Of a stretch of DNA of 64,000 nucleotides, positions 7,515-14,464 are shown in pieces. The DNA is taken from NCBI RefSeq assembly GCF_011766325.1, contig NZ_BLLG01000002.1, positions 62,001-126,000 of the forward strand, written 5' to 3'. Under the pieces are notes generated by a model. The model was not told the DNA's origin, ran no database searches, and saw only the letters and a program-made list of their open reading frames with translations. Position numbers and translations under genes: made by a program. The stretch's first letter is position 1. Each line of letters starts with the position of its first letter. The stretch comes from Streptomyces pacificus (GTDB lineage Bacteria; Actinomycetota; Actinomycetes; Streptomycetales; Streptomycetaceae).

Positions 7515-8921
7515 TCAGCGGCCACCGGATGCGGCCGGGGCTCCGGTACCGATCCGGAGGGTCGCGGGGGCGGTGGCGCAGCAGCCGCTGCCATCGCCCG
7601 CCGAGGCGGCGTCGGGCTCGTCGAAGAGACCGGTTCCACCGCAGACGCCCGTCTCGGGAAGGGTGAGTTCGACGCGTGCGGCGGCCTCGTGGTCGCCGGC
7701 CAGCGCGGCGGCGACGGAGCGGACCTGCTCGAATCCTGTCATGGCGAGGAATGTGGGGGCGCGGCCGTAGGACTTCATGCCGACGAGGTAGACGTCCTTC
7801 TCCGGGTGCGCGAGCTCCGCCGCGCCGTGGGGGTAGACGGTTCCGCAGGAGTGGACGTTCGGGTCGATCAGGGGTGCCAGCTCGACGGGGGCCTGGAGGC
7901 GCTCGTCGAGTCCGAGACGGAGTTCGCCGAGGAAGGACAGGTCGGGGCGGAAGCCGGTGAGGACGATGACCTCGTCGACCGGGTCCAGCCGGCGGCCGTC
8001 CTGCGCGACGATCACCAGCCGCCCACCGCCCGTCCCGGTGCCGGTGCCGGTGCCGGTGCCGGTGCCGGTGCCGGTCTCGATCGCGACGGCCCGGAATCCG
8101 GTGACGGCGTCGGCACGTCCTTGATCGACGGCGGCCTTCGCCGCAAGGCCGAGGGCTCCCCGGGCGGGGAGCTGGTCGGATGCGCCGCCGCCGAAGGTGG
8201 AGCCGGAGAGGCCGCGCCGCAGGAGCCACACGGCCTTGGTGTCCGGTGCATCCTCGGCCAGGCCCGCCAGCAGGGCCAGAGCGGTGAAGGCGGAGGCCCC
8301 GGAGCCGATGACGGCGGTGCGCCTGCCTGCGTACCGGGCGCGCTGGGCCTCGTCGCGCAGGTCGGGCACGCGGTAGGAGATGCGGGCGGCGGCCGAGTGC
8401 TCGCCGAGGGCAGGAAGGCCGTCGCCGCCGAGGGGGCCTGGTGTGGACCAGGTGCCGGAGGCGTCGATGACCGCGCGGGCGGTGATCCTCTCCTCGGTGC
8501 CCCCGGTGCCGAGGACCCGGACGGTGAAAGGCTGCCTCTCGCGGTCGGCGTCCACGACCCGGTCGCGGCCGAGGCGGGAGACGCCCGTGACGCGTGTACC
8601 GAAGCGGACCCTGTCGCCGAGGGCGTCCGCCAGGGGCTCGAGGTAGCGCCGCACCCAGTCTCGGCCGGTGGGGTAGGTGCCGCCGTCCGGCCTCACCCAG
8701 CCGGCGGTGGCCAGGAGCTTCTCGGCGGCGGGGTCGATCACTTCGCCCCAGGTGGAGAACAGCCGCAGATGGCCCCACTCCCGCACCGCGCTGCCCGCAC
8801 CGGCGCCGGCCTCCAGGACCAGCGGCTCGAGGCCGCGTGCGATGAGGTGGGAGGCGGCGGCCAGACCGATCGGGCCGGCCCCGATCACCACGACGGGAAG
8901 GCCGGCGTTGGGCTCGTTCAC
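7515..8921 (-). CDS. ArsO-like FAD/NAD(P)-dependent flavoprotein monooxygenase
   Basis: About 468 residues from a GTG at 8921; an ATG at 8972 is an alternative. An N-terminal Rossmann FAD motif (VVVIGAGPIGLAAASHL) and a second dinucleotide motif (TAVIGSGASAFTAL) mark a two-dinucleotide-domain flavoprotein. The C-terminal tail is cysteine-rich (GVCGGTG and GSGCCATAP). It is divergent from an ArsR-type gene with a CVCD metal-binding box, an arrangement known from Streptomyces arsenic clusters where this enzyme is called ArsO. A role in arsenic or organoarsenical resistance is inferred from that context. A run of Thr-Gly dipeptides, encoded by a hexamer repeat, interrupts the middle of the protein. 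No arsB, arsC or arsT lies nearby. Confidence 0.8.
   Translation of the reverse strand: MNEPNAGLPVVVIGAGPIGLAAASHLIARGLEPLVLEAGAGAGSAVREWGHLRLFSTWGEVIDPAAEKLLATAGWVRPDGGTYPTGRDWVRRYLEPLADALGDRVRFGTRVTGVSRLGRDRVVDADRERQPFTVRVLGTGGTEERITARAVIDASGTWSTPGPLGGDGLPALGEHSAAARISYRVPDLRDEAQRARYAGRRTAVIGSGASAFTALALLAGLAEDAPDTKAVWLLRRGLSGSTFGGGASDQLPARGALGLAAKAAVDQGRADAVTGFRAVAIETGTGTGTGTGTGTGTGGGRLVIVAQDGRRLDPVDEVIVLTGFRPDLSFLGELRLGLDERLQAPVELAPLIDPNVHSCGTVYPHGAAELAHPEKDVYLVGMKSYGRAPTFLAMTGFEQVRSVAAALAGDHEAAARVELTLPETGVCGGTGLFDEPDAASAGDGSGCCATAPATLRIGTGAPAASGGR
8035..8082. repeat. In-gene hexamer repeat (CCGGTG)x7.5
   Basis: Seven copies of CCGGTG plus CCGGTC inside the arsO-like gene. On the coding strand it encodes alternating Thr-Gly, a flexible loop insert. 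Since 6 is a codon multiple, copy-number change would alter loop length without a frameshift. Confidence 0.9.
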
Positions 8922-8981
8922 GATGACCCCGATTCCATTTCGATAACTGTCGATTCCTTGCCTCGTCAGCATGGCAGCTGA

Positions 8982-9001
8982 TTCGACATGCGTCAACATA
9001 G
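8982..9001. promoter_or_regulatory. ArsR-type operator box 1 (arsO-like promoter)
   Basis: TTCGACATGCGTCAACATAG, identical in 18 of 20 positions to the box at 9181-9200 just before the arsR-like start. It lies 60 bp upstream of the arsO-like GTG start. A shared box in both divergent promoters is what a common ArsR repressor would require. Half-sites TTCGA and TCGAA continue to 9012 (TAGATATCGAA). Confidence 0.6.
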
Positions 9002-9180
9002 GTAGATATCGAAACAATGAACGCTGCATCGACCACCCAGCCGGCCGACCGCGGACGGGGCACCCGCCGCCCGCCGCGACCCCGGACAACGCCTCCGCAG
9101 GTCACGGCGACCGCCCGGCAGGCGGCCGCCGCACACACCACCCGCCCGGCAGCGGCGGTAGCGAACGCACCCGATCGTGT

Positions 9181-9200
9181 TTCGATATGTGTCAACATAG
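9181..9200. promoter_or_regulatory. ArsR-type operator box 2 (arsR-like promoter)
   Basis: TTCGATATGTGTCAACATAG ends 4 bp before the ATG at 9205, so repressor binding would block transcription start or the transcript may be nearly leaderless. It is the second copy of the box at 8982-9001. Confidence 0.6.
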
Positions 9201-9204
9201 ACTC

Positions 9205-9618
9205 ATGTCGTATACGAAGGCGCCGCCTCCGCCCGAACCCGCCGGACAGGGCGCGGTGCCCTGCTGCCCGCCACTGGCCGAACGCCCGATGACGGCCGAG
9301 GAGGCCGAGACGGCCGCGCGCATGTTCAAGGCACTCGGCGACCCGGTCCGGCTGAGGCTGTTCTCCTCGGTCGCCTCGCACGAGGGCGGGGAGGCGTGCG
9401 TGTGCGACATCTCCGACGTCGGGGTGTCCCAGCCGACGGTCTCCCACCATCTGAAGAAGCTCAGGGAGGCCGGCCTGCTGACCTCGGAGCGGCGCGGCAC
9501 CTGGGTCTACTACCGGGTGCAGCCTTCGGTCCTCGCCGCGATGGGCAGACTCCTCGCCCCGGCCTTCGCCCCGGCCCCGAGCCAGGACCAGAGCCCGGCC
9601 CCGACGCCGGCAACGTGA
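9205..9618 (+). CDS. ArsR/SmtB-family metalloid-responsive repressor
   Basis: 137 residues with the typical ArsR winged helix: MFKALGDPVRLRLFSSVASH, then the metal-binding box EACVCDISD at the start of the alpha-3 region, the recognition helix VSQPTVSHHLKKLREAGLL, and wing RRGTWVYYRV. The CVC pair matches the As(III)-binding cysteines of classical ArsR. An additional CC pair at residues 20-21 (VPCCPPLAERP) might be a further ligand. The ATG at 9205 is favoured over an upstream in-frame start, because extension would run through the operator box. It divergently neighbours the arsO-like gene and probably represses both promoters until arsenite binds. Confidence 0.88.
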   Translation: MSYTKAPPPPEPAGQGAVPCCPPLAERPMTAEEAETAARMFKALGDPVRLRLFSSVASHEGGEACVCDISDVGVSQPTVSHHLKKLREAGLLTSERRGTWVYYRVQPSVLAAMGRLLAPAFAPAPSQDQSPAPTPAT

Positions 9619-9974
9619 CCACCTGACCGCGAGAACCGCGAGAACCGCCGCCGGGACGCCAGGCGGGGCGACCGGTCGAGGGATGCGCGGCGGCCCGGGA
9701 CCTCCCGGCGGCGGGACGGCGGAACCCAGCCCATTCGGCCGTTCCGCGGGACGGCGGGACCCCGGGCGCTCCGGCCGCCGAACCAGGCCCTCGGGACGCC
9801 GCCCGAACCTCCCGAGGAGACCGCCCCGACGCCCGGGGCACCCGCACGGGGCCCTCGCTCCGCACGGCCGGGGCGGACGGGTGCGAGCGCGACTCCGCAC
9901 ACTTATCCGGACAACAGGTGCATCGGCGCATACTCGGTAGTGAGCAGTGGGACGACGACTGGAGGGTGAGCCGG
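9619..9974. other. 356-bp intergenic region, nothing recognised
   Basis: GC-rich sequence between the arsR-like gene and htpX on the same strand. It has a two-copy CGCGAGAAC repeat near 9631 and no gene or strong hairpin that I can support. The htpX promoter should lie in the last 100 bp, where the sequence is less GC-rich. The htpX ribosome binding site is GGAGGGTGAG (9961-9970). Confidence 0.5.
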
Positions 9975-10889
9975 ATGCCAGGACCCCGTTCTCGTTCGCG
10001 GTACGCACCCGACCGGGGACTGACGACCCGCATGGTGACGACGATGTTCCTGATAGGACTGCTGTACGTCGTCTTCGTCGGCGTGCTGCTGGCCATCCTC
10101 CGGGACTCCTGGTTCCTGGTCCTGGTGATCGCCGGTGGTCTGTTCATCGTGCAGTTCTGGTTCAGCGACCGGATCGCCGCGTACAGCATGGGCGCCCGCG
10201 AAGTCACCCCCGAACAGGCACCCGAGCTGCACGGAGCCGTGGACCGGATCTGCGCCCTCGCCGACATGCCCAAGCCCCGGGTGGCCATCGCCGACAGTGA
10301 CGTGCCGAACGCGTTCGCCACCGGTCGCAGCGAGAAGACCGCCCTCGTCTGCGCCACCACCGGTCTCCTCCGCCGCCTGGAGCCGGAGGAACTCGAGGGC
10401 GTGATAGCACACGAGATGTCGCACGTCGCCCACCGCGATGTCGTGGTGATGACCATCGCCTCCTTCCTCGGCGTACTCGCGGGGCTGATGGTCCGGGTCT
10501 GGCTCTACAGCGGGCTCAGCCGCGGCGGCCGCGATGTCAACACGGCCGTGGCCGTGCTGGTGGTACCGCTGGTGAGCGCCGCCGTCTATGTGATCAGCTT
10601 CCTGCTGACCCGGCTGCTGTCCCGCTACCGCGAGCTGTCCGCCGACCGCGCCGCCGCGCTGCTGACCGGCCGCCCGTCGGCACTCGCGTCGGCACTGACC
10701 AAGGTGACCGGCCAGATGGCCAGGATCCCGACACGGGACCTGCGCAAGGCGGAGCCGTTCAACGCGTTCTGGTTCGCCCCGGCGTTCTCCTCCAAGGAGA
10801 GCCTCGGCCGGCTGCTCTCCTCCCACCCGACGCTGGAGCAGCGCCTGGACCAGCTGGGCAAGATCTCGCTGCAGCTCGGCCGCCCGTGA
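9975..10889 (+). CDS. htpX: HtpX-type membrane zinc metalloprotease (M48)
   Basis: 304 residues starting at 9975 behind the site GGAGGGTGAG. The zinc-binding motif HEMSH (146-150) and the downstream glutamate in YRELSADRAAA (E220) are the M48 ligands. Hydrophobic helices lie at about 22-40, 43-60, 158-178 and 193-212, with the active site facing the cytoplasm as in HtpX. HtpX degrades misfolded membrane proteins and complements FtsH. It is followed 49 bp downstream by pspAB, a known partner in actinobacteria, pointing to envelope-stress work. Family call is firm. Confidence 0.93.
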   Translation: MPGPRSRSRYAPDRGLTTRMVTTMFLIGLLYVVFVGVLLAILRDSWFLVLVIAGGLFIVQFWFSDRIAAYSMGAREVTPEQAPELHGAVDRICALADMPKPRVAIADSDVPNAFATGRSEKTALVCATTGLLRRLEPEELEGVIAHEMSHVAHRDVVVMTIASFLGVLAGLMVRVWLYSGLSRGGRDVNTAVAVLVVPLVSAAVYVISFLLTRLLSRYRELSADRAAALLTGRPSALASALTKVTGQMARIPTRDLRKAEPFNAFWFAPAFSSKESLGRLLSSHPTLEQRLDQLGKISLQLGRP

Positions 10890-10938
10890 CCGGGCCGGCA
10901 ACCCACCGGCCGTCGTCCGAGTGACAAGGACTCGACCC

Positions 10939-11559
10939 ATGGGACTCCTCGACGTCATCCTCGGCCGCAGCAAACCGGTACGGCCCGACCTCGACCGGCT
11001 CTTCGGCTTGCCCGCGGCGGCGATCACCCTCCAGGCGGGAGCCGGGTTCGCCCCCACCGGCTCCGGCTCGGTGTGCTTCGCCGGAGTCGAGGGTGCGGCG
11101 TTCACGAGGATCCGGGAGGAGGTGCGCGACCTCCTCGACGCCGACACCGGACGCGGCGGGACGCCCGTGGAGTTCACCCGGGACGCGTACGGATACACCT
11201 GGCTCCTGTCCCGCCATCCGGCCGACGACACCGCCTCGCTGGTCAATGACCTGCATGCCGTGAACACCCTCCTCCAGGACGCCGGCTTCGGCCCCCACCT
11301 GCTGTGCTCGCTCGTCGGATTCCAGGACACCGCGACGGGGCGGGTGCTCGCCCTGGTGTACCTCTACAAGCGGGGTACCTTCTATCCCTTCGCGCCCCTC
11401 CCGGGAGAGGCCGAGAAGCGCGACAACGCACTGGAACTCCAGGTCAGGAGCCTGCTCGCGGACGATGTGCCGATCGAGGAGGAACTGGGCCGGTGGTTCC
11501 CCCTCTGGGGCGCCCCGGGCATCGCCGACGCTCCGGGGGAGGGCGGCGGGCAGCGGTGA
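10939..11559 (+). CDS. pspAB: PspA-associated protein PspAB
   Basis: 206 residues from the ATG at 10939, with AAGGA 9 bp upstream. The opening MGLLDVILGRSKPVRPDLDR and the later YKRGTFYPFAPLPGEAEKRD are conserved blocks of the PspAB family (phage-shock-protein-associated). It is predicted soluble. PspAB is encoded with htpX or pspA in actinobacteria and is thought to belong to the membrane-stress response; its molecular function is not known. No pspA gene occurs in this window. A 43-nt hairpin immediately follows the stop codon. Confidence 0.85.
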   Translation: MGLLDVILGRSKPVRPDLDRLFGLPAAAITLQAGAGFAPTGSGSVCFAGVEGAAFTRIREEVRDLLDADTGRGGTPVEFTRDAYGYTWLLSRHPADDTASLVNDLHAVNTLLQDAGFGPHLLCSLVGFQDTATGRVLALVYLYKRGTFYPFAPLPGEAEKRDNALELQVRSLLADDVPIEEELGRWFPLWGAPGIADAPGEGGGQR

Positions 11560-11560
11560 C

Positions 11561-11603
11561 CCGGGTCGGCCTGTGCCGCCCGGGGCGGCACAGGCCGACC
11601 CGG
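11561..11603 (+). terminator. Very strong hairpin terminator after pspAB
   Basis: Perfect 20-bp arms (11561-11580 and 11584-11603; left arm starts CCGGGTCGGC) with a 3-nt loop, starting 1-2 bp after the stop codon. Confidence 0.9.
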
Positions 11604-11660
11604 ACAGCTCGGACGGCCCGGACGGGCACCGGCAGAAGCAGACCGGCGCAAGCCGGCCCA

Positions 11661-11700
11661 GACCGATACAGACCGACGCAGACCGATGCAGACCGACACA
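11661..11700. repeat. Tandem decamer array (GACCGAYRCA)x4
   Basis: Four consecutive 10-bp units: GACCGATACA, GACCGACGCA, GACCGATGCA, GACCGACACA, with degenerate copies flanking (11641 and after 11701). It is non-coding, between the pspAB terminator and the XRE-cupin promoter. The period equals roughly one helical turn. Confidence 0.85.
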
Positions 11701-11847
11701 GAGGCCGACCCCTGCAGACCGCGACGGGCCGCCTCACGGCGCGTCAAGGCGCGTCAGGGCGACACTGCACCCGAGCACCGCACGGCCGAACCCCGCGCAG
11801 GCCCGGCGGGATTGCCGGGGTCGGGGAGACCCGGGACACCCAGGGAA

Positions 11848-11871
11848 TTGCCTCCGAGGCAAGAAACTTGC
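11848..11871. promoter_or_regulatory. Overlapping palindromes, probable operator of the XRE-cupin operon
   Basis: Two dyads overlap: TTGCCTCCGAGGCAA (11848-11862, arms TTGCCT/AGGCAA) and GCAAGAAACTTGC (11859-11871, arms GCAAG/CTTGC). Their centres are 10 bp apart, one helical turn. They lie 32 bp before the ATG of the XRE-cupin regulator, fitting autoregulation. GAGAGGAAAT after them supplies the ribosome binding site region. Confidence 0.55.
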
Positions 11872-11902
11872 CCGAGAGGAAATCATATGGCTCAATGGCG
11901 GC

Positions 11903-12580
11903 ATGCCCGAGGACACCACCGCGCAGGGCACCGGGGGGACGAGTGCCGCCCTCTACGGTGTCGCGTCACAGCTGAGGGACCTGCGCAAGCGCGGCGGTCT
12001 CACCGTCGAGGCGGCCGCGGAGCGGCTGGGGTTGTCAGCGGCACACCTGTCCCGGCTGGAGACCGGGCAGCGGCAGCCCTCACTGCCGGTCCTGCTGACC
12101 CTGGCCCGTGCCTACGGCACCACGGTCTCCGACCTGCTCGGGGAGACGTCCCCCGAACGGAACCCGGTGATCAGGGGCGCGGGGGTGGCGTCGGTGGGGG
12201 CGGACGGGTGGACGTACCGGCAGGCGGGCGGATCCCGGCGGGCGATGCAGGCGCTGCGCGTGCACGTCCCCCCGGGGGTCCGGCACGAGTCGGTCCGCGT
12301 CCACACCGGCGAGGAGTGGCTCCATGTGCTCAAGGGCCGGCTCAGACTCTCGCTCGGGGGTGAGGAGTACGTCCTCGAACAGGGCGATTCCGCGCACTAC
12401 GACAGTCTCACCCCTCACCGCATCACCGCCGTGCCGCCGGCGGGCGCGGACCTTCTCTTCGTCCACACCCTCCTGCAGAGCCATGCGAGTGAGCTGTGCA
12501 TGGGGGGCGGGGGCGCTCCGACCCTGCTCGGCGCCGACCGGCGCACGAGCCCTTCCGAAGGTGACGATCATGCTGAGTGA
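11903..12580 (+). CDS. XRE-family regulator with C-terminal cupin domain
   Basis: 225 residues from the ATG at 11903. The XRE helix-turn-helix is at about 22-76 (LRDLRKRGGLTVEAAAERLG, then LSAAHLSRLETGQRQPSL). A cupin_2 fold follows at about 115-190 (HTGEEWLHVLKGRLRLSLGG, then YVLEQGDSAHYDSLTPHR), probably binding a small ligand or metal. The architecture is typical of repressors controlling a neighbouring transporter or enzyme, but here the only downstream gene is a 46-residue membrane peptide whose start overlaps this stop by 11 bp. That overlap suggests translational coupling. The long upstream in-frame extension lacks any resemblance and includes the decamer array and operator, so it is rejected. 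Confidence 0.88.
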   Translation: MPEDTTAQGTGGTSAALYGVASQLRDLRKRGGLTVEAAAERLGLSAAHLSRLETGQRQPSLPVLLTLARAYGTTVSDLLGETSPERNPVIRGAGVASVGADGWTYRQAGGSRRAMQALRVHVPPGVRHESVRVHTGEEWLHVLKGRLRLSLGGEEYVLEQGDSAHYDSLTPHRITAVPPAGADLLFVHTLLQSHASELCMGGGGAPTLLGADRRTSPSEGDDHAE

Positions 12581-12710
12581 GAAGACCGGTGTCGAGCGCG
12601 GAGACGGACGGTTCCCCAAGGGGTTCGTCCTGCGCCTGTTCGCCTACATCGTGGCCGGGCACCTCGTGGCGGGCTTCCTCTACCTCCTGTTCTCCGTCGG
12701 CGCACAGTAG
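12570..12710 (+). CDS. DUF6126 family small membrane protein
   Basis: 46 residues: a charged N-terminal 16 residues, then one hydrophobic helix (FVLRLFAYIVAGHLVAGFLY) to near the C-terminus. It overlaps the XRE-cupin gene by 11 bp. DUF6126 single-pass peptides regularly sit beside XRE-cupin genes in Streptomyces, which supports a real gene despite its size. Function is unknown; a membrane-bound partner or transporter accessory is possible. Confidence 0.8.
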   Translation: MLSEKTGVERGDGRFPKGFVLRLFAYIVAGHLVAGFLYLLFSVGAQ

Positions 12711-12976
12711 GCGCACAGTAACGGAAGGAGACGAGGCGGGGGCCGCGAACCGGCACGCAAGGCCCCCGGGGGCACCGCGGCACCCCCGCGTCCGTCCGGT
12801 GCGCACCCGGCTGATCCGGCGGTGGTCCATCCGGCCCCGGGCGGCTCTCACCGCCGTGCCCGCCCCGTCCCGGCGACGCACCGGACGGGCGACGCCTCGC
12901 CGGGTGCGGCCTCCGGGCAGCGCGGCGGCGCTGTGCCGGCCGCGCACGGCGGGGACACCGGGGTTGCCCCGCGCGG

Positions 12977-13852
12977 TCAGCGGGCGCGGACCGCGGTCAC
13001 CGTGAAGCGCTCGACGGAGGCGACGTGTCCTCCGGTGGACGCGACCACGGTGAGCACGGGGTCCCGCGCCCCGGAGAAGGGGACCGTCACCGACCAGGGC
13101 CGGCTCTCGCCACCCGCGGGGGTACAGCATGCGGATGTGCCCAGCGGCGTGTCGGAAGAAGGCTGGCGCACCTGTACGTGGATGCTCTCGTCGACTCCGG
13201 TGATCCGGCCGCCGGTCTTCAGCGGGGAACGCACCAGCGCGCCGTAAGCCGGTGTGGTGAGGGAGAACGTCGTGTCGTCGGTGCCGACGACCTCCCAGGG
13301 GGCGTCCGGGCCGGTGCCGAACCGCACCAGGTGGACGACGGCGGCGGTGCCGCCCTCGGACCCCGTGGGCGCCACGCCGACACGGGCGTGCCGGCCGCCG
13401 ACCCTGGTCGAGGAGACCCTGTCGATGTCCTCGAAGCCGAGGTAGTCACGGGTGAACGCCAGCGCCGTCTGGCCGGGGTCGAGGTGCCACGGCCGGTGGC
13501 CGCCGGACCGGTAGGAACGCTGCCATGCCTCGGCCTGGGCGAGCGTGCTGAACGGCCAGAGCGGCTGGAGGCTCCACGAGCCGAGCGGTGGGGTGCCCTC
13601 GGAGGCCGTACCGGGCTCGGCCGTGGCCCCCGGGGATGTCCGTGCGCCGACCACCGGCGAGGGCTCGGGCGTCGCGGTTGACGGTGCGGCCGTCACCGAT
13701 GCGGCCGTCACCGGTGCGGCCGTCACCGGTGCGGCCGGAGTCGATCCCGGCGCACCCGGGGGTTCGGGTTCACCGGAACCCCCGCACGCGGTGAGGGCCA
13801 GCACGGCCGCGGTCGCCGCGGCGAAGTGCCTCGGCGGGAGCCAGATGTTCAT
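12977..13852 (-). CDS. Secreted lipoprotein of unknown function
   Basis: 291 residues from the ATG at 13852. The signal peptide ends in the lipobox LTAC (Cys about 22), followed by GGSGEPEPPG and a low-complexity Pro/Thr/Ala linker with repeats of VTAAP encoded by a 15-bp DNA repeat. The C-terminal 210 residues form a predicted globular, beta-rich domain (WPFSTLAQAEAW, LAFTRDYLGFEDIDRVSSTR, HLVRFGTGPDAPWEVVGTDD) resembling extracellular domains of uncharacterised actinobacterial lipoproteins. It is presumably anchored on the outer membrane leaflet with the linker spanning the wall. It is divergent from the small gene at 14056. No specific function is recognised. Confidence 0.8.
   Translation of the reverse strand: MNIWLPPRHFAAATAAVLALTACGGSGEPEPPGAPGSTPAAPVTAAPVTAASVTAAPSTATPEPSPVVGARTSPGATAEPGTASEGTPPLGSWSLQPLWPFSTLAQAEAWQRSYRSGGHRPWHLDPGQTALAFTRDYLGFEDIDRVSSTRVGGRHARVGVAPTGSEGGTAAVVHLVRFGTGPDAPWEVVGTDDTTFSLTTPAYGALVRSPLKTGGRITGVDESIHVQVRQPSSDTPLGTSACCTPAGGESRPWSVTVPFSGARDPVLTVVASTGGHVASVERFTVTAVRAR
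13681..13737. repeat. In-gene 15-bp repeat encoding VTAAP
   Basis: About 3.5 copies of a GGTGCGGCCGTCACC-like unit inside the lipoprotein linker. Being a codon multiple, it changes linker length without loss of frame. Confidence 0.8.
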
Positions 13853-14055
13853 ACGTGCGCCCCCAGGGGAGGTGGAGCCGGCCATGGGCGGTGGGTACGG
13901 CCATCGTGCCACCGGTTCCGTCCGCGTCACAGGGCGCCCGCGGACGACGGACACCCCCTGTGGGTGGTCGCGCGCGGGCAGTTCCCCGGGCCGCGCTCCG
14001 GGGCGTGCGTGGGAAGGGTGGCGTGCTCCGGCGCGCGACCGGGAAGACGGGGTTC

Positions 14056-14373
14056 ATGACCGTCTACGTCGTCACCGTGCCCGGCACGTTCCTCAGGGAG
14101 TTCCCCGCATCGGCGCGCAAGGAGCTCGTCCGGGTCCTGAGGCCCGCCGACCCGCGCACCACCGAAGGGGGCGCCTCCGCGGATCTCGACATCCTGACCT
14201 GCTATCCGGACTCCCCCGCGTTCAGCCTCCGTCTGGAGGTCGAGGCCCCTGACAGGGCTTCCGCCGAGGCCAGGGCGCGCGAGCTGGTCGCCGCGGCGCT
14301 CAGGTCGGCGGGGCTCTCCGAGGAGGAGGCCCCCCTCGGGCAACCGGTGATCACCGGTATCGACGCGAAGTAG
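14056..14373 (+). CDS. Small protein of unknown function
   Basis: 105 residues beginning MTVYVVTVPGTFLREFPASA. It has a ferredoxin-like alternation of strands and helices (DLDILTCYPDSPAFSLRLEV, then DRASAEARARELVAAALRSA) and no membrane segment or signal peptide. High GC at third positions and a clear boundary with the divergent lipoprotein support a real gene. It converges on the modBC gene with a hairpin in between. I do not recognise the family. Confidence 0.7.
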   Translation: MTVYVVTVPGTFLREFPASARKELVRVLRPADPRTTEGGASADLDILTCYPDSPAFSLRLEVEAPDRASAEARARELVAAALRSAGLSEEEAPLGQPVITGIDAK

Positions 14374-14391
14374 GCCGCGGCCCGGACGGCC

Positions 14392-14410
14392 GGGCGGCGG
14401 CCTGCCGCCC
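14392..14410. terminator. Small hairpin between convergent genes
   Basis: GGGCGGC and GCCGCCC arms around a 5-nt loop, 19 bp after the stop of the small protein and 55 bp from the modBC stop. Confidence 0.5.
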
Positions 14411-14464
14411 TCCGTGCCCCGCCGGGTCCCGGAAGGGGAGCACGGTCCTCGCGAGGCACGCGGG

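Noticed and set aside
7087..10008. 973-codon open frame on the minus strand
   Set aside because: It crosses the arsO-like, arsR-like and MerR genes and reads as Arg/Pro-rich nonsense; the real genes in other frames have clear domains.
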